This document shows, piece after piece, positions 31,292 to 42,140 of a stretch of DNA of 64,000 bases. Made by a program: the position numbers and the translations under genes. The stretch is taken from the NCBI GenBank assembly GCA_018136815.1, contig CM030940.1:80701-144700 (forward strand). The letters are read 5' to 3'. The notes beneath the pieces are model-generated. The model was not told the DNA's origin. It ran no database searches and saw nothing but the letters and a program-made list of their open reading frames with translations. This stretch comes from Isochrysis galbana (lineage: Eukaryota; Haptophyta; Isochrysidales; Isochrysidaceae). Numbering within the stretch: position 1 is the stretch's first letter; each line of letters begins with the position of its first letter.

Positions 31292-33690
31292 GTGGCCGAT
31301 CCTCGACCCACGTCGACCCAGTCGAGCTTCTCTGCGAGCTTCAGGAGCGGTTGCAGCGGCTAGATGCGCTGCTGCAGCGCCTCAGCACACCAGCCGCCGA
31401 GGGCACCGACTGTCCGCCTCGTTGCGAGCCGTGCTGGCTGCCGCGCCAAGGCAGTGTCAGCAATGGCTCAACACCCCACGTCTCGCCGCGCGAGCTGACG
31501 CAGGCGCGCTCTCAGACGGGTCTCTACGCGCGCATCCAGGCGCGTCTCCTCTTCGAGCAGCGTGTCCGCGAACCGGGCGCATTTGGTGGCGCCTCGCCCG
31601 CGCTAAGTCGACCACCAACCTCCGCTTCAGCGCTGGGCGCGCCACGCACAAGCGGTGGTAGGAACATGTCCGCGACCGCCACCTTCTTCGAGTACTCGGA
31701 GCTACTTGAGCACATGCTCTCATTCGTCACCTCGCCAGGCGAGCTTGCTCGCCACGGTGCCGTCTGCACTTCATGGTATCTTGCGTCGAGGCTCCATACG
31801 CTGTGGGAGCGGATGCTACGCTCTTCAGGCCGTCTAGTCGGGCCCGGGTGTGAGTTGCTGCCCATCCCGTACGAGGAAGAGTACACGCTTTTCGAGACTT
31901 TCGGTCGCATCCATCGTCACGGCTGCCGACCGCTCAACCCTGCGACGGACGCCGCGCCACCGCTGCCCGGCACCATCGACCGCTACGTCGACGATCTCGC
32001 CGCCTACAAGATCTCGGCGCAGCTGGGCGAGCTCTCGGGCGCGCCGCAGCCGGTGTCGGGTGACGCCCTGGCGATGCTGCAGCGCGGCGCAGGCGGTCTC
32101 TACCTGGCGACTCATGCTACTCGTGGCCATGTCGTGATCCGCTCGCTCACTTCCTCGCACTCAGCAATCGTGTGCACCGCGATGTCCGGAAAACGGCCGA
32201 GCATGCCGCTGCCCACCTCACCGCACCTACAGCCAGTGCTGCAAGCCATCTGCGAGGGACGGAAGCACGCCTACTTGGTGCAGCCCGTTTTCGAGTCGTC
32301 GCTCGAGCTCCGGCTCAAGGCGTCGGCACTCCATGCGGCCCATGCCCACCGCATTTTCTGCCAACTCGCACATGCGCTCGCCTCACTCCATGCACAGGGC
32401 TACGCGCACGGATCGGTGCTGATATCGTCCGTTTTGCTCGTCGCGCATGATCGGCCGCCGTTTGCGCGGCTCGACCAGATCTACACCGCGCGCCGCGTCG
32501 CGTGGCCAGCGGCCGACGACCCAGCCCCGAGCGGCCCGCCGCTGTCTGCCGGTCACTCGCCGACCTCGCCGCTGGACGTTGCCAACGACGGCGCAGCAGA
32601 GCACCCGTCATTCGTGCCGCTTGCGCTCCCCATGATGAGCGCAGATGCGTTCGAGGAAGATGTGGATGTCTCGTTTGATCACCTGCTCAGCCGGGCGTGG
32701 AACGGCTACGAGCGGCTCGGCACACTCGGCTCGGTCCACTTCGACCCGCTTTCTGACCTCGATGGCAACGCCGGGGCCGATACAGCGGTCGGCATGCTGC
32801 ATGACGAGGTAGTGGCGGCAAGGGCCGACGTCTCACCCCACTTTGCTGCCGACATAAGCGACCTGGGCCGGGTGCTCCTCCGCATGCTGCTGCAGCCGTA
32901 CAAGCGCCGCGCCGCCGCGGCCGCGGCGCCGCCCTTCCCGGAAGGCTTTGCTGCCCTCGCTGCTGAAATCGGCGACGGCGCCGATCCGCCCTTCGCTCAG
33001 GGTGCCGACTTGCGCCCGCCGCCGCCTCGCTCTGCATTCGATCCGGCGCTTCGTTCATTGCTCTGCGCAATGTTCTCGCCGTCACCACGCCGCCGGCCCA
33101 CAGCCGAGCAGATCCTGCGCCACCCATGGGTGCGCAGCGGGGCAGGCTTGACGCACGGAGGCGGCTCCGCCGGCCTCACTCATGAGTACATCGCATCTGC
33201 GGAGGCGCCTGCGCGCATCGGAGGCAACGGCTTCCTAAACGCGCCCCTCTGCAGTTGCTGGAACTTGATCAACGCTGCTGCCCCCTCGCGAGCCACGCCG
33301 TCCGACCTACGCCTCCTACGCCGGCCGATGCCACCATTTCAGCAGGTCTCGCTCGCCGGCTCGGCTGCCGTCACGGATGAGTGGCTCGAGGCGCTCGCCG
33401 CCAACCACGCCGGCACACTCGAACGGCTCGATGTGAGCGGCTGCGATTCGCTCAGCGCCTCGCAACGGCCACTCGTCGCGCTCACCAAGTTCAAGCGCCT
33501 CCGGCTGCTACGGCTGCCCGCACAGCGCTGGGAGGAGCGCGCGCTCGCCAACGCCCTCTCCGAGCTGCCGCAGCTATGCTGGCTCGATGAGGCGTCGACG
33601 CACGACCTGCACAGCGCTCGCGACGCGCTCGCCGACCAGTGTGCGATCCTAGAGAACGTGCGCGTGCTCCAAGCGGCCAGCTCGAGCTGA
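31292..33690 (+). CDS. F-box / pseudokinase / leucine-rich repeat protein
   Basis: Probable substrate-recognition subunit of an SCF-type ubiquitin ligase fused to a dead kinase fold. In order after the acceptor at 31291: a coiled segment (ELLCELQERLQRLDALLQRL), a linker, an F-box (FFEYSELLEHMLSFV, ARHGAVCTSWYLAS, LWERML), a kinase-like N-lobe (GGLYLATHATRGHVVIRSL, Arg where the catalytic Lys belongs), a C-lobe helix IFCQLAHALASLHAQGYAHG where HRD should be, FARLDQIY where DFG should be, a long insert, LRSLLCAMFSPSPRRRPTAE with LRHPWV closing the kinase fold, then C-terminal LRRs (LERLDVSGCDSL, FKRLRLLRLP). The first Met in frame after the acceptor is at 31666, so an upstream exon is likely if the coiled segment is coding. 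All three key kinase motifs are lost: catalysis is not expected. Confidence 0.8.
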
Positions 33691-34880
33691 GGCCGGCACG
33701 TAGTACACAGTTGAAGCCCCTGCCCCCCCTGGCCTCTTTGCATTCCTCCGCTAAGCAGCCTGCCTGTTGCGTCGGCGTGTGCGACCCCCGTGCTTCCTCG
33801 GCCCGTTACTTCCCGCCATAACTCGGTGCTCGTTCTGCGCCGCGTCGGCACCTCAAGCGGCAGTGCGTCGGGGCCGTGCGCAAGCCGCTGACCTACGAAA
33901 TCAAGGAACCTCTTCGCCAGCATAATGCTGCCGGCCGCCATGGCACGCGTCGTTCTTGACGACTGCGCCAGCAGGCGAGTGGAGACGACACTCCCGCCAT
34001 CGAAGCCCTTCCTAGTCAGGCTTCTCGTGCGTGGAATGTTCGCCGGCGGCTTCAACGGAGTCTCTGCACATGTGCCTCGGCCATCTCTCAGTGGATCGCG
34101 GCGATTGATAAAGTGCTCCTTCATCCTAATTCCCACTCGTCTCCACTCCCTCCACCCCCATTCCCACCATCTTCCGCTTCCCTTCCTGCCCTCTCGTTAG
34201 CTCCTACAGGAGTGCTTCAGCATCGTCTGCGCAGTCAGCGTTGGCGCCGTTGCCTCTGTATGTGTCCCCATTGTTGCAAAGCCATCTACGCCTACCCGGC
34301 TTCCCTATGTGTGTACCCACCATCGGGTGCGAGGTTCTTTAGCAGCTGGCGAGCCCACGCAAAAGTTCCTCGCGGCGCTGCTTCTCAACAATGTCCTCGT
34401 TCTCATTGTAATGTTTGGCTGCAACCATATTTTCATCGTTCATTCGTCGCATTTGACCTTGTTACGAGCGGATTCATCGTTGTGTTTGTTGCCATTGGCT
34501 CTATCCAAGATATTCAAGCTAAACTCTTGAGATGCATAGCCGATCCGCGGACATCATAAATGAAATGTCTGTCTTACTCTTAGTAGTACAAAGGACCTTG
34601 TGAGAGTGAACTCGGCGATGATAGCGTTGGTAGTAGCTGGCATTTGGGCGCATGCACCTACCATGGATAGGGCATGGGCATGGGGGGGCCTATTAGCCCC
34701 AATATATGATGTATGTGTCGCACTCGCACCCTAGCAGTCCTAGACGAAGGTGCGTTTTGTGAGGTTAGGCGGGATAGCTCGTGGTGGCGCCTTGTGTGGC
34801 AAGAAAAAGCAGCCATCTGAAGACTGAAGCGATTCTGGGCTGACGCCTCCTCCTACTACTACTACGTCTCCGGTGTCAAA
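33691..34880. other. Intergenic downstream of the F-box gene
   Basis: Several short frames exist, including a plus-strand run with a hydrophobic end (FVAFDLVTSGFIVVFVAIGS near 34450-34510) and a minus-strand run with AKRFLDFVGQRLAHGPDALP near 33840-33930. Neither has a start, splice context or motif good enough to call. Confidence 0.3.
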
Positions 34881-34882
34881 AC

Positions 34883-35830
34883 TATTGTTATGGTTTGAAC
34901 TATGGAGCGTGCCGCGACCGCTCCCGAGCCCCAGGCGACCCTCGCCACCGCGCCCCACCTGGGACGCCCCATGCCGCCCGAGGCGGCTCGTCAGAAAGCC
35001 CTCTCAGAGCCCATCCAACCCATCCAAACCACACCCGCGCAGGCGCGCGGGGTGGCGAGCACTGGCACCGAACAGGTTGCCACCATGGCTCTGCGCATCA
35101 TGCAGGGGGTCTTTGCGGAGACCCCCTCCAACAGTGGGAAACCCTCCCACCCCAAGAGCACCTCATGTGGGAGGGCAGCTCAGCTGCCCTCCCCATGGTG
35201 GAAACCTCTACCATCAGTGCACCCATCATGGGAGGGCACTTCACAACCATCAATCTTCCCTGGAGAGCACCCCATGCCTCTGTTTCCCAACTTGTTGACA
35301 CACTTGTTTTCTTCACCCCACTCTTGTGAACCACAAGTACCTACAGCTCAGTGCCCTGCCTTGGGCCCTCTTTCAACACTAGACTCCCTCCCCCACTCCC
35401 CCTTCACACCACAACCAACCCAAACAGCACGAACCCCCTCACCCTCTGTTTCAAGCACCAAAAATTTCAACTCAAGACCCATGTTGATACACTTATCGTT
35501 TTCACCCCACTCTTGTGGGCCACAACTACCTACAACTCAATGCCCTTTGGGCCCTCTTCCAATACTTGAATCCCTCTCCCACTCCCTCTTCCAGCTACAA
35601 CCAACCCAAGGAGCACAAACCCCCTCGTTCTCTGTTTCAAGCACCAATAATTTCGACTCCAGACCAGAGGGAGGACATGTCTTGAGGCGGCGTCGCTGCC
35701 CATGCCTAGCGCAAGGGTATGGCGCCCCCACTCAGACCTCTCCTTCCCCACAGCTCCTCTCTGAGGAGTTGCTCCTCTCCCTCCCATTAGGCCCCCTTGA
35801 CTGCGAGACCAGAACAGGATCTTGGCGTAG
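34883..35830 (+). mobile_element. ORF-bearing retroposon, copy 2
   Basis: Starts with AAAACTATTGTTATGGTTTG, then an ORF of about 315 residues from ATG 34902: MERAATAPEPQATLATAP, ARQKALSEPIQPIQTTPAQA, ARGVASTGTEQVATMALRIM. The rest is Ser/Thr/Pro-rich with internally repeated FSPHSCGPQ and VSSTKNFNSRP motifs. It corresponds to copy 3 at 49.7-50.85 kb up to GATCTTGGCG, after which the sequence changes. No RT, nuclease or Cys-His motif is visible. Function unknown; the conserved N-terminus followed by a low-complexity tail could be a gag/ORF1-like protein. Confidence 0.65.
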
Positions 35831-35839
35831 CGTCAGAGA

Positions 35840-36160
35840 TTTGTAGGTCAAAGTCTTTGTCCACCGTGTAGAGAGGGCTTATCATTTTTCTAATGTGTTT
35901 GTTGCTCGGGGCGTGTAGCCCCACATACTCCCGTTGTTTTTTCAGCCTCTAAGAGAAACCTAAACCTACCTTCGCTGTCACCAGCAGATGGTACCTCGCT
36001 AGTAGCGTTCTCAAGATCGTTCTGACGGACTTGCTGTCTGCATTGCCATATTGGATATTGTAAAAGTCCGTTAATATATACCTCCATGCCAGGATACCGA
36101 GGTATCCCGAGGGAGGAGGGGTGAACGAGCCTCAGCCGGAGATCATAAACCACATTTTAT
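35840..36160 (-). pseudogene. Relic of unknown repeated coding segment (copy of 50.9-51.2 kb)
   Basis: Minus-strand sequence 36060-35846 is homologous to 51190-50950: shared GTTTGTTGCTCGGGGCGTGT and GGCTTATCATTTT, and protein-level remnants FLLEAEKTTGVCGATRPEQQ against FLSKVNKQREHMGVHAPSNK. This copy has stops and frameshifts. An inverted repeat CCGGAGATCATAAA / TTTATGATCTCGG at 36133-36165 lies at its edge, with GAACGAGCCTCAGCCGGAGA also occurring at 44.62 kb. Confidence 0.5.
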
Positions 36161-36399
36161 GATCTCGGAACGGGCGCAAAGTGCACAATGGCATCGACAA
36201 TGTCAAGAAGTGGGAAACACCGTCCATTCGCTAATCTGGGTACTAGAAAGCACAAAGCACCAGCTGCAAGACTTCAATCAACTACAGCAAGCCCAGGCCG
36301 ACACAACCACCTACAACCGACTTACTACCGCCGCCATGCTAGCTAGCTACGTTCTACGTTCCCGCTGCGCCGGAGCCGCCGCACACCACCACGAAAGCG

Positions 36400-37270
36400 A
36401 ACGCGCTGGGGCACTAGGAGCGTGCGGAGCGCCGGCGCTTCTCCAATCCTTGCTCGCGGCTGCCGCGTCGCTCCTCACGCGCAGCCAGCCGAGCCGCACG
36501 CGTCCTCGCCCGCTTTGCCCGATCATTCTCGGCTTGCTCTCCCCGGCGTAGCGCGATTTCCACTTCCTGAGTGCGGATCATCGCACCGGAGTCGGAGCTA
36601 TCCTCATCGCTACAATGGCACATAGCAGCAGGCCCACCGCCGCCGCCACAGATCCCGCCGCCGCGACAGCTCCCGCCGCCGCGACAGCTCCCGCCGCCAC
36701 TCCCGTCGCCGCTGCGGCGACCGCTGCGGCGACCACTATTATGACCGCCGCCGCGACCCGCGGCGCTGTGCCCATTTGCGCGCCACCAGCACCGGTCTGT
36801 GCCTCCACGGGTACTCCTGAAACCTCGCTGGGGGACGGCGCTGGGGGACGCGGGGACGGCGCTGGGGGAGGAGTGTCGGGCTGCGTCCCAGTTTCGGTTG
36901 TCGTCACCAAGGGGAGATCCGTCTGAACCTCCTTGGTGGCCATGACGCTGGGGAACGGCGCTAGGGGGGGGAGGTCGGGCTACGTCCCAGTTTCCGTTGT
37001 GGTCACCGATGGAAGATCCGTCTGAACCTCCTTGGTGGCCATGGTGGAGGTGCACGGGATCAACTCGGTGACCTTGCGCCATCGAGGAGGGCGTAGGGTG
37101 TTCACTTTCTTGTAGTACTTTGAAAACCATCCTGGAGGTGACATCGTCAAGTTGTTCCACTATGCGCCTGTGAGAGCCACGAGGCCCTTTGGACGTCCCC
37201 ATGGCATGCGAGTTGTGCCTTGAGAGCCTACATTGTGTGGGCGAGTGGGAAATGAGTCTTGCAGCACACA
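36400..37270 (-). pseudogene. Retroelement gag-like fragment with tandem duplication
   Basis: The minus strand encodes TDLPLVTTTETGTQPDTPPP in one frame, a peptide shared with the gypsy relic at 28.85 kb. A unit of about 100 bp with GATCCGTCTGAACCTCC and TTGGTGGCCATG is present twice (about 36877-36975 and 36975-37045). An Ala/Gly-rich GCC-triplet run (36640-36750) and a Arg/Glu-rich helix (RAARLAAREERRGSREQGLE) follow. No enzymatic motif. Confidence 0.4.
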
Positions 37271-37407
37271 AGCGGAGGTGGATGGAGCAAAGATGTTACT
37301 CACCAGAGCTGAAATGCTTTTGTCCGTGCGCCACACCAGTAGGGCACGTCTTGCGAAGCCATCCGGATAGAAGACGGGGAGGCATTAGAGGCATTCGGAC
37401 ATGACGT

Positions 37408-37857
37408 TTAATTCAGTTTCGTATCGTTTGGGGCGGGATATCTTTTCGTCTTAAGCGAGCCCCCTCGGCTGAAGTTCGCACTCATTTGCAGCCTACCTTT
37501 TTCGTCTTCGATGAATATAGGGCCTCTTACCCTCTTCTCCTCTTCTCCTCCTCCTCCAGCGATTGGAGTGCGCCTTCTCCACCTCCGCCTGCTTCGCAGC
37601 CTTGTTCCACGCGCGCTCGAGCTCCTCCTCGAATTTCGCGACGCGCTTGTGGCCCTTGTCCAGCTGGGGGATGCGCTTCTCGCGCTGCGCGAGCAGCGCA
37701 TCGAGTCTGGTGCCTCTGCGTCGGCCCTCCCTAGGCGCGCCTCGCCATCGGCTGCTGGCTCCAGCTCCCCCAGCAACTCATCCACCGGCGCGCCGTCGTC
37801 CGCCATCGCTGGCGGGTAGCCAAAAGTTCGATAGCGAGGCGGCCAGAAAAATTGCAA
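37408..37857 (-). pseudogene. Small coiled-coil gene, probably frameshifted
   Basis: From ATG 37806 the minus strand reads MADDGAPVDELLGELEPAAD, plausible as a start. The coding look then moves to another frame: LDALLAQREKRIPQLDKGHK, RVAKFEEELERAWNKAAKQA, EVEKA, a charged coiled coil. A one-base shift or an unseen small intron near 37710 is required. No family recognised. Confidence 0.35.
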
Positions 37858-38001
37858 GTGGATTATCGCGTTTTTTTGCCGTAGCGGGAGATTTTAACTA
37901 AAAAATGGGCATCGCGACCTTCTTTTAACCAAAAAAGTTTATCTTGTAAAGGGGGTTAGTTAGATAAGCCATAGTTGTCGGGTACGGCTGCGGCGGGCGC
38001 G

Positions 38002-39910
38002 ATGGCGTCGAAGGCGCGGCGGCGGCTCTCCTCCTCGTCCTCCTCTCTGGCGCTGCTGGTGCTGTGGTGGACGTGCTCGAGCGCGAGCGCCTCGAACTGT
38101 ACCATCCGTGCGCACCGCGCCGAGCGCTCGCTCTGCTCGCTCCCTAGCTGCCGCGCCTGCGACAGACTTCTGCCTTCTCTCTTTCTCATCGGCTCAATCA
38201 AGTGCGGCTCCTCGTCTCTCTGGGCGCAGGTGCGCGGCTCGTACAGCCCCCCCGCTTCCCTTGGTGAATCAAGAGCCGACGCTCCTCCTCCTACTCCCGC
38301 CCCATTCTTTTCCACCGACCTCTCCACCACCCTACTCCCCCATCCCCTTGACCCTGCCCGTCTGCGCGGCTCTGAACCCAACCTGCCTTCCTTGCTTTCT
38401 CTCTCCCCTTGCTCCTCCGCACTCCGCGTATTGATGCCATGCTCCCTGCCCTCCTTTCTCTGACCCTCCTATCTTTCGCATCTCCGCTTCCCGGGCCGCC
38501 CAAATGAGACTCCTTCTCCCTCTAGATGCCAGTGCACACCATCATTCCCTCCACCTTCACCTTCTCCCACTCCCGCTTGCTCCTCGCTTGCTATTCTCCC
38601 CTCTCCACCTTTTGCGCGGCTGCACAATACGTTGCATCTGCTACAGCCGCAGCCGCCCATCCTCCTGAAGCCGCGTGTAAGCCTACTAGAACGTCGGCCG
38701 GCCTAAGCTGGCATGCTAGTAGCTCTTCCAGCTTTCATGAGTACATATGTGGAGTGGGAGATTTGGGGCTCTACCATTTTAGGCTTTCTCTCTCTTTGCC
38801 CTGGCGCAGCTGGTAGACCACTCCAACGGGCGCGTGCTCTCGGGGGGCACCACGCACAAGGGCGAGATCTCGCGTAAGGAAAAGGACTTCTTCGGTGACC
38901 CCACCCAGTGGAGGCATGGCAGGGCGTGGTACGAGAGGATTTGGCCGCGATGTCCAAAAGAGGGTGATGTAAAGGTGGGGATCGACGCGACGCCAGCGTA
39001 CCACGTGTGGTATGACGCACCGAAAAACATGGTCAGCTTTTTTGGGTCCGAGGCGAGCACACGGCTCCGTCTTGTCTGGCTGCTGCGCGACCCCGTCGCC
39101 AAGTACTGGTCGTACTTCTGGGAGCTCAAGTCGTACGGTGGTGAATGGGATCGCGTGCACTTCGGCCCGTGGACAGCACCCAAGCTCAATCGCACGCGCG
39201 AGTGCCAGGCTGCCGACCCGGCGTCCCCACTCTGGCCCCCCTCGCTCCCGCCACCCTTCGACAACTGCGCACCGCACCTCGACCACGGGCTCTACGAGCC
39301 GCAGCTGCGCCGGTGGCTTGAATTTTTTCACCCGTCGCAGCTTTTGCTAGTCTCGTTCGCCGGCATGGTACGGAGGCCAATGGTCGTGCTCGGCGATGTA
39401 CTGCTCCACGCTGGCCTGCGTCCAGCGCAGGCTGCGCGCACGGTCGCTTCGGCTGCAGGCGCTCCGCCGCAACCAAAGAAGCTCAACTCTCGCGCGCGTG
39501 GCAAGGGGCAGATGCCGCCGCAGTGGCGCGCCCAGGTACGCGCGTTGTACCAGCCCTTTGTCGACCGGTTGTACAAGCTCATCGACGAGCGGGGCATCGC
39601 GGTTAGCCCGTGCGAGGAGAAGGGGACGCGATTCCTTGATCCGCTTCTAGATGCTGAGCTGCCACCGCACGAGGGCGCCGTCGCCACCACGGGCGCGCCC
39701 GAAGCGGTCGCTGCCACGCCCCCTATCGGCGGCAAGAGGGGGGGCAGCAACGGATACCACAGGGCGCCACGGCATGGGCTTGGGCTCATGTTGCCTTGGC
39801 GCGGGGGTGCGCTGCGAGGGAGGGGTGTCGCGGCGGCGGAGAGGGGGCGAGACCGCCATCACCAGGGCGGGTTGCGGGAGGTGATGCCAGCTAACCCGAT
39901 GCTTAATTGA
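38002..39910 (+). CDS. Secretory-pathway sulfotransferase, two exons
   Basis: Transfers sulfate from PAPS to a glycan or other acceptor, probably in the Golgi lumen. Exons 38002-38229 and 38810-39910 join in phase 0 to 442 residues. An N-terminal signal anchor (SLALLVLWWTCSSASAS) follows a basic stretch. The 5'-phosphosulfate loop is LFLIGSIKCGSSSLW, lying just before the intron; the 3'-phosphate site is LVWLLRDPVAKYWSYFW, with the conserved Arg and Ser. Between them GTTHKGEISRKEKDFF and IDATPAYHVW fit the Sulfotransfer_1 / heparan sulfotransferase-like pattern. YEPQLRRWLEFF and LLLVSFAGM follow at the expected places. The last 80 or so residues are Gly/Arg/Ala-rich and unlike the family. The 580-base intron is C/T-rich. 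The acceptor substrate cannot be told. Confidence 0.88.
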
Positions 39911-40570
39911 TAGATGAGTGAGGAAGAGTGTCCGACTTTTTCGCATGACGTGTCAAAGCGTTGGTCTTTTCTAGGTGCATGAAGAACGAAGCTCTCGCCC
40001 ATGGCACGCAGGGCAACCATCTGCATGCCAACCCCAGGGATTCAGGGCAGGCGGCGCTCGCGCCAAGCGAAGAAGCGGATTGTTGCGAGGCCCTGAGCCA
40101 AGTCTTGGTGGCGGCGGATCATTGGCTGATGCGGAGGGTGCCGATGGCGGCGCGTAGCAGCTAGGAGTGCATGCGGCACGCGCAACACAGGATGATATGT
40201 TGATAGAGGAGAGGGAATTTTGTTTTTGGTCGCATTTGCCTCTTTGAGCTCTGCTCACTATTAACTCCTTGCTGCCGGCTTGAAGCGCCAATTTCGGCGC
40301 TTTGGTTTCACGCTTACGCTTAGAAGCATTGTACAGGATGAGGTGCGTGCAAGAGATAAGTGAGATGCTGTGGGCGAAAAGTGGCTCAACGTATTTCTTT
40401 TCGGGTCCCCAAGAGAGCCTTTGTGCCCGCCCCCCGCTCGCGCCGAGCGATGCCACCTGCGGAGAGAATGCTTAGGATGCGAGAGAAGTTGAAACAGCAA
40501 CTGCTAGCTAGGCGGCTTGCCTTCATTTGGTCTCCTTTCCCTCAGGGTTTCTTCCCCTCCCGTGGGGACT
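39911..40570. other. Intergenic
   Basis: No gene seen. The segment TTAACTCCTTGCTGCCGGC..GAAGCGCCAA at 40262-40295 recurs in similar form at 58080-58112, a short dispersed repeat. Confidence 0.4.
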
Positions 40571-40571
40571 C

Positions 40572-40868
40572 TCACCGTACCATGAGCCCCCCCACGAGCA
40601 CCCCGAAGGAGAGGACCAGGAGCACCACGTACGCGACGAGAACGGCGTCGCCTTGGCTCGGCATGAGGGCGCGCCCCGAGAGGGCATGGTAGATGCCCAC
40701 GCCGAGCACGGCGTAGCCCGTCCCCTTGTGCGCGACCCGCCACACGGTGCGGCGTGTGGTGCGGGCGCCGGGCGTGCCGCGCACGAGCGCGTTGAGCGGC
40801 TGTAGCAGGGCGAGGGCGAAGGAGACGATCCCGAGCGTGTTATGTGTGATGTGGGTGCAAGAAGTGGC
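40572..40868 (-). pseudogene. Cytochrome b561-like fragment (last membrane segments only)
   Basis: Minus-strand frame with two or three hydrophobic segments: HNTLGIVSFALALLQPLNAL, VRGTPG..RRTVWRVAHKGT, GYAVLGVGIYHALSGRALM, VLVAYVVLLVLSFGVLVGGL. The pattern 'H..lGi..f.la.lQpl.al.R....R..W...Hk..GY...g..' fits the second half of a cytochrome b561 domain (His heme ligands, ascorbate/ferric reductase type). The first half is not found upstream, where an opposing frame appears coding. Either 5' exons are unrecognised or this is a truncated copy. Confidence 0.55.
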
Positions 40869-40949
40869 GCCCTCGGGGCACCGACGCGACGGCGAGCGCG
40901 ACGCCGGCGGCGGCCACCGCAAGGCCGCTTCCCTGAGAGAGCGGGGGAG

Positions 40950-41330
40950 CGTCCAGAGGATGCTACGCGCGGCGCGCGCGGAGGAAGCCCCCCCGCGCCT
41001 CAACGTCAGCCTCCAACGCGGCGACCTCACCGAGGACTTCTACCGCGCCCTCGGCGCCATGACCGAGCTCGAGTACCTGCGCCTCGGCACCCAAGTCCAC
41101 GTCGAGAAGCTCACCAACGCGCTCGCCCCCTCGCACAGGTGGCCCAACCTGCTCAGGGTGCTCCTCGTTGAGGAGGTCGACCAGCCCGCCGACGCGCTCC
41201 TGCGCGCGTTCCGAGCCGGCCGCATGCTCTTCCACGACTTCCTCAGCCTCTCATGCGGCCCGCCGCTTGCGCTCCTTGGGTCACCGAGATTGAGAGGCTG
41301 CGCGCGTTTCTCTGGCGGAGAAGATCGCGG
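40950..41330 (+). pseudogene. LRR-like fragment
   Basis: Plus-strand frame reads RLNVSLQRGDLTEDFYRALG, AMTELEYLRLGTQVHVEKLT, RWPNLLRVLLVEEV, then RAGRMLFHDFLSLSC. After about 41280 the protein-like reading moves to another frame (WVTEIERLRAFLWRRR), implying a frameshift or a splice. Leucine spacing resembles LRRs. It overlaps the upstream side of the b561-like fragment on the other strand. Confidence 0.35.
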
Positions 41331-41399
41331 AGTACCGGCGGAGGGGGGGGAGGAGGGGGGTGGTATTGTCCTTCATTTTTTTATATCCATTTCACGGGG

Positions 41400-41714
41400 C
41401 ATTTGTAAAAGAAATAGCCAATCCTGAGGTTGCAGCCTCTTCCGCTCCCTTGAGCGGATTCGGGGATTCGAACAACCCATATATATGAGTAGAAAAGTTG
41501 TTCGGTCTCTGTGTTCGATCCAACCTTGTATTGGGTGAAGGAGTCCGGAGAACGTGCGCGCAGTCGCACGCGGAAGAGGGACGAAACCCTCTCGGCGGGG
41601 GTACCATGTTTGGCCCAACCTATATGGGGCCTAGTGACTAGTGGCTGTGAGAAGAGCAACCTAGATCAGAGTGACCCTTGAGGGCTCAGCTCGCGCGACA
41701 AGCCAATGCCGTTG
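41400..41714. other. Intergenic, possible SINE debris
   Basis: Two tRNA B-box-like motifs occur: GTTCGAATCC on the minus strand (about 41464-41474) and GTTCGATCC on the plus strand (about 41513). No cloverleaf could be folded around either by eye, so no tRNA is called; a SINE remnant is possible. Confidence 0.2.
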
Positions 41715-41834
41715 GTTCGCTAACCTAAATGGGAAATACGTATTTGAACCGTATTTGGCCAGAGGCCAAATACATATGTATTTGGCTGTATTATTTGCAG
41801 GCCCCAGCACCGTATTTCCCATCTAGGTTCGCTA
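41715..41834. mobile_element. MITE with 8-bp target duplication (hAT-type)
   Basis: Element 41723-41826 (104 bp) is flanked by GTTCGCTA at 41715-41722 and 41827-41834. Near-terminal inverted repeats are CTAAATGGGAAATACG (left) and CTAGATGGGAAATACG (right, reverse complement), 15 of 16 equal. The interior is a near-palindrome (TTTGGCCAGAGGCCAAATA). The 8-bp duplication points to hAT mobilisation. Confidence 0.85.
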
Positions 41835-41954
41835 CCGAGGACGTCACCCGTCAGCGGACTAGAAGACTTCCATCCTACAAAACAACTCCGGTTCAAACGC
41901 TTACTTATAACTTATAACACTAAGCAGAGAGGCGCGTGGGGTGTCGATGGACGG

Positions 41955-42109
41955 ACGGACTCTCTCTCTCTTCTCTCTTTCTCTCTCTTTCTCTTCCCCC
42001 CCCCACCCCCACCCCCCTCTCTTTTCTCTCCCTCCTCTACCTTTTTCTCTCTCTCCCTCCCTCCCTCCCTCCCTCCCTCTCTCTCTCTCCCTCCCTCTCT
42101 CTCTCTCTT

Positions 42110-42140
<31 letters not shown>

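Noticed and set aside
33339-34136. 265-residue minus-strand frame
   Set aside because: Half of it is antisense to the F-box gene, and the rest has no motif.
36640-36760. GCC-triplet array as a CRISPR-like or minisatellite locus
   Set aside because: Units are 3-21 bp and imperfect with no unique spacers; a simple Ala/Gly-coding triplet run.
41430-41520. Possible tRNA genes from B-box-like GTTCGAATCC and GTTCGATCC
   Set aside because: No matching A box, acceptor stem or anticodon arm could be built at the right spacing on either strand.
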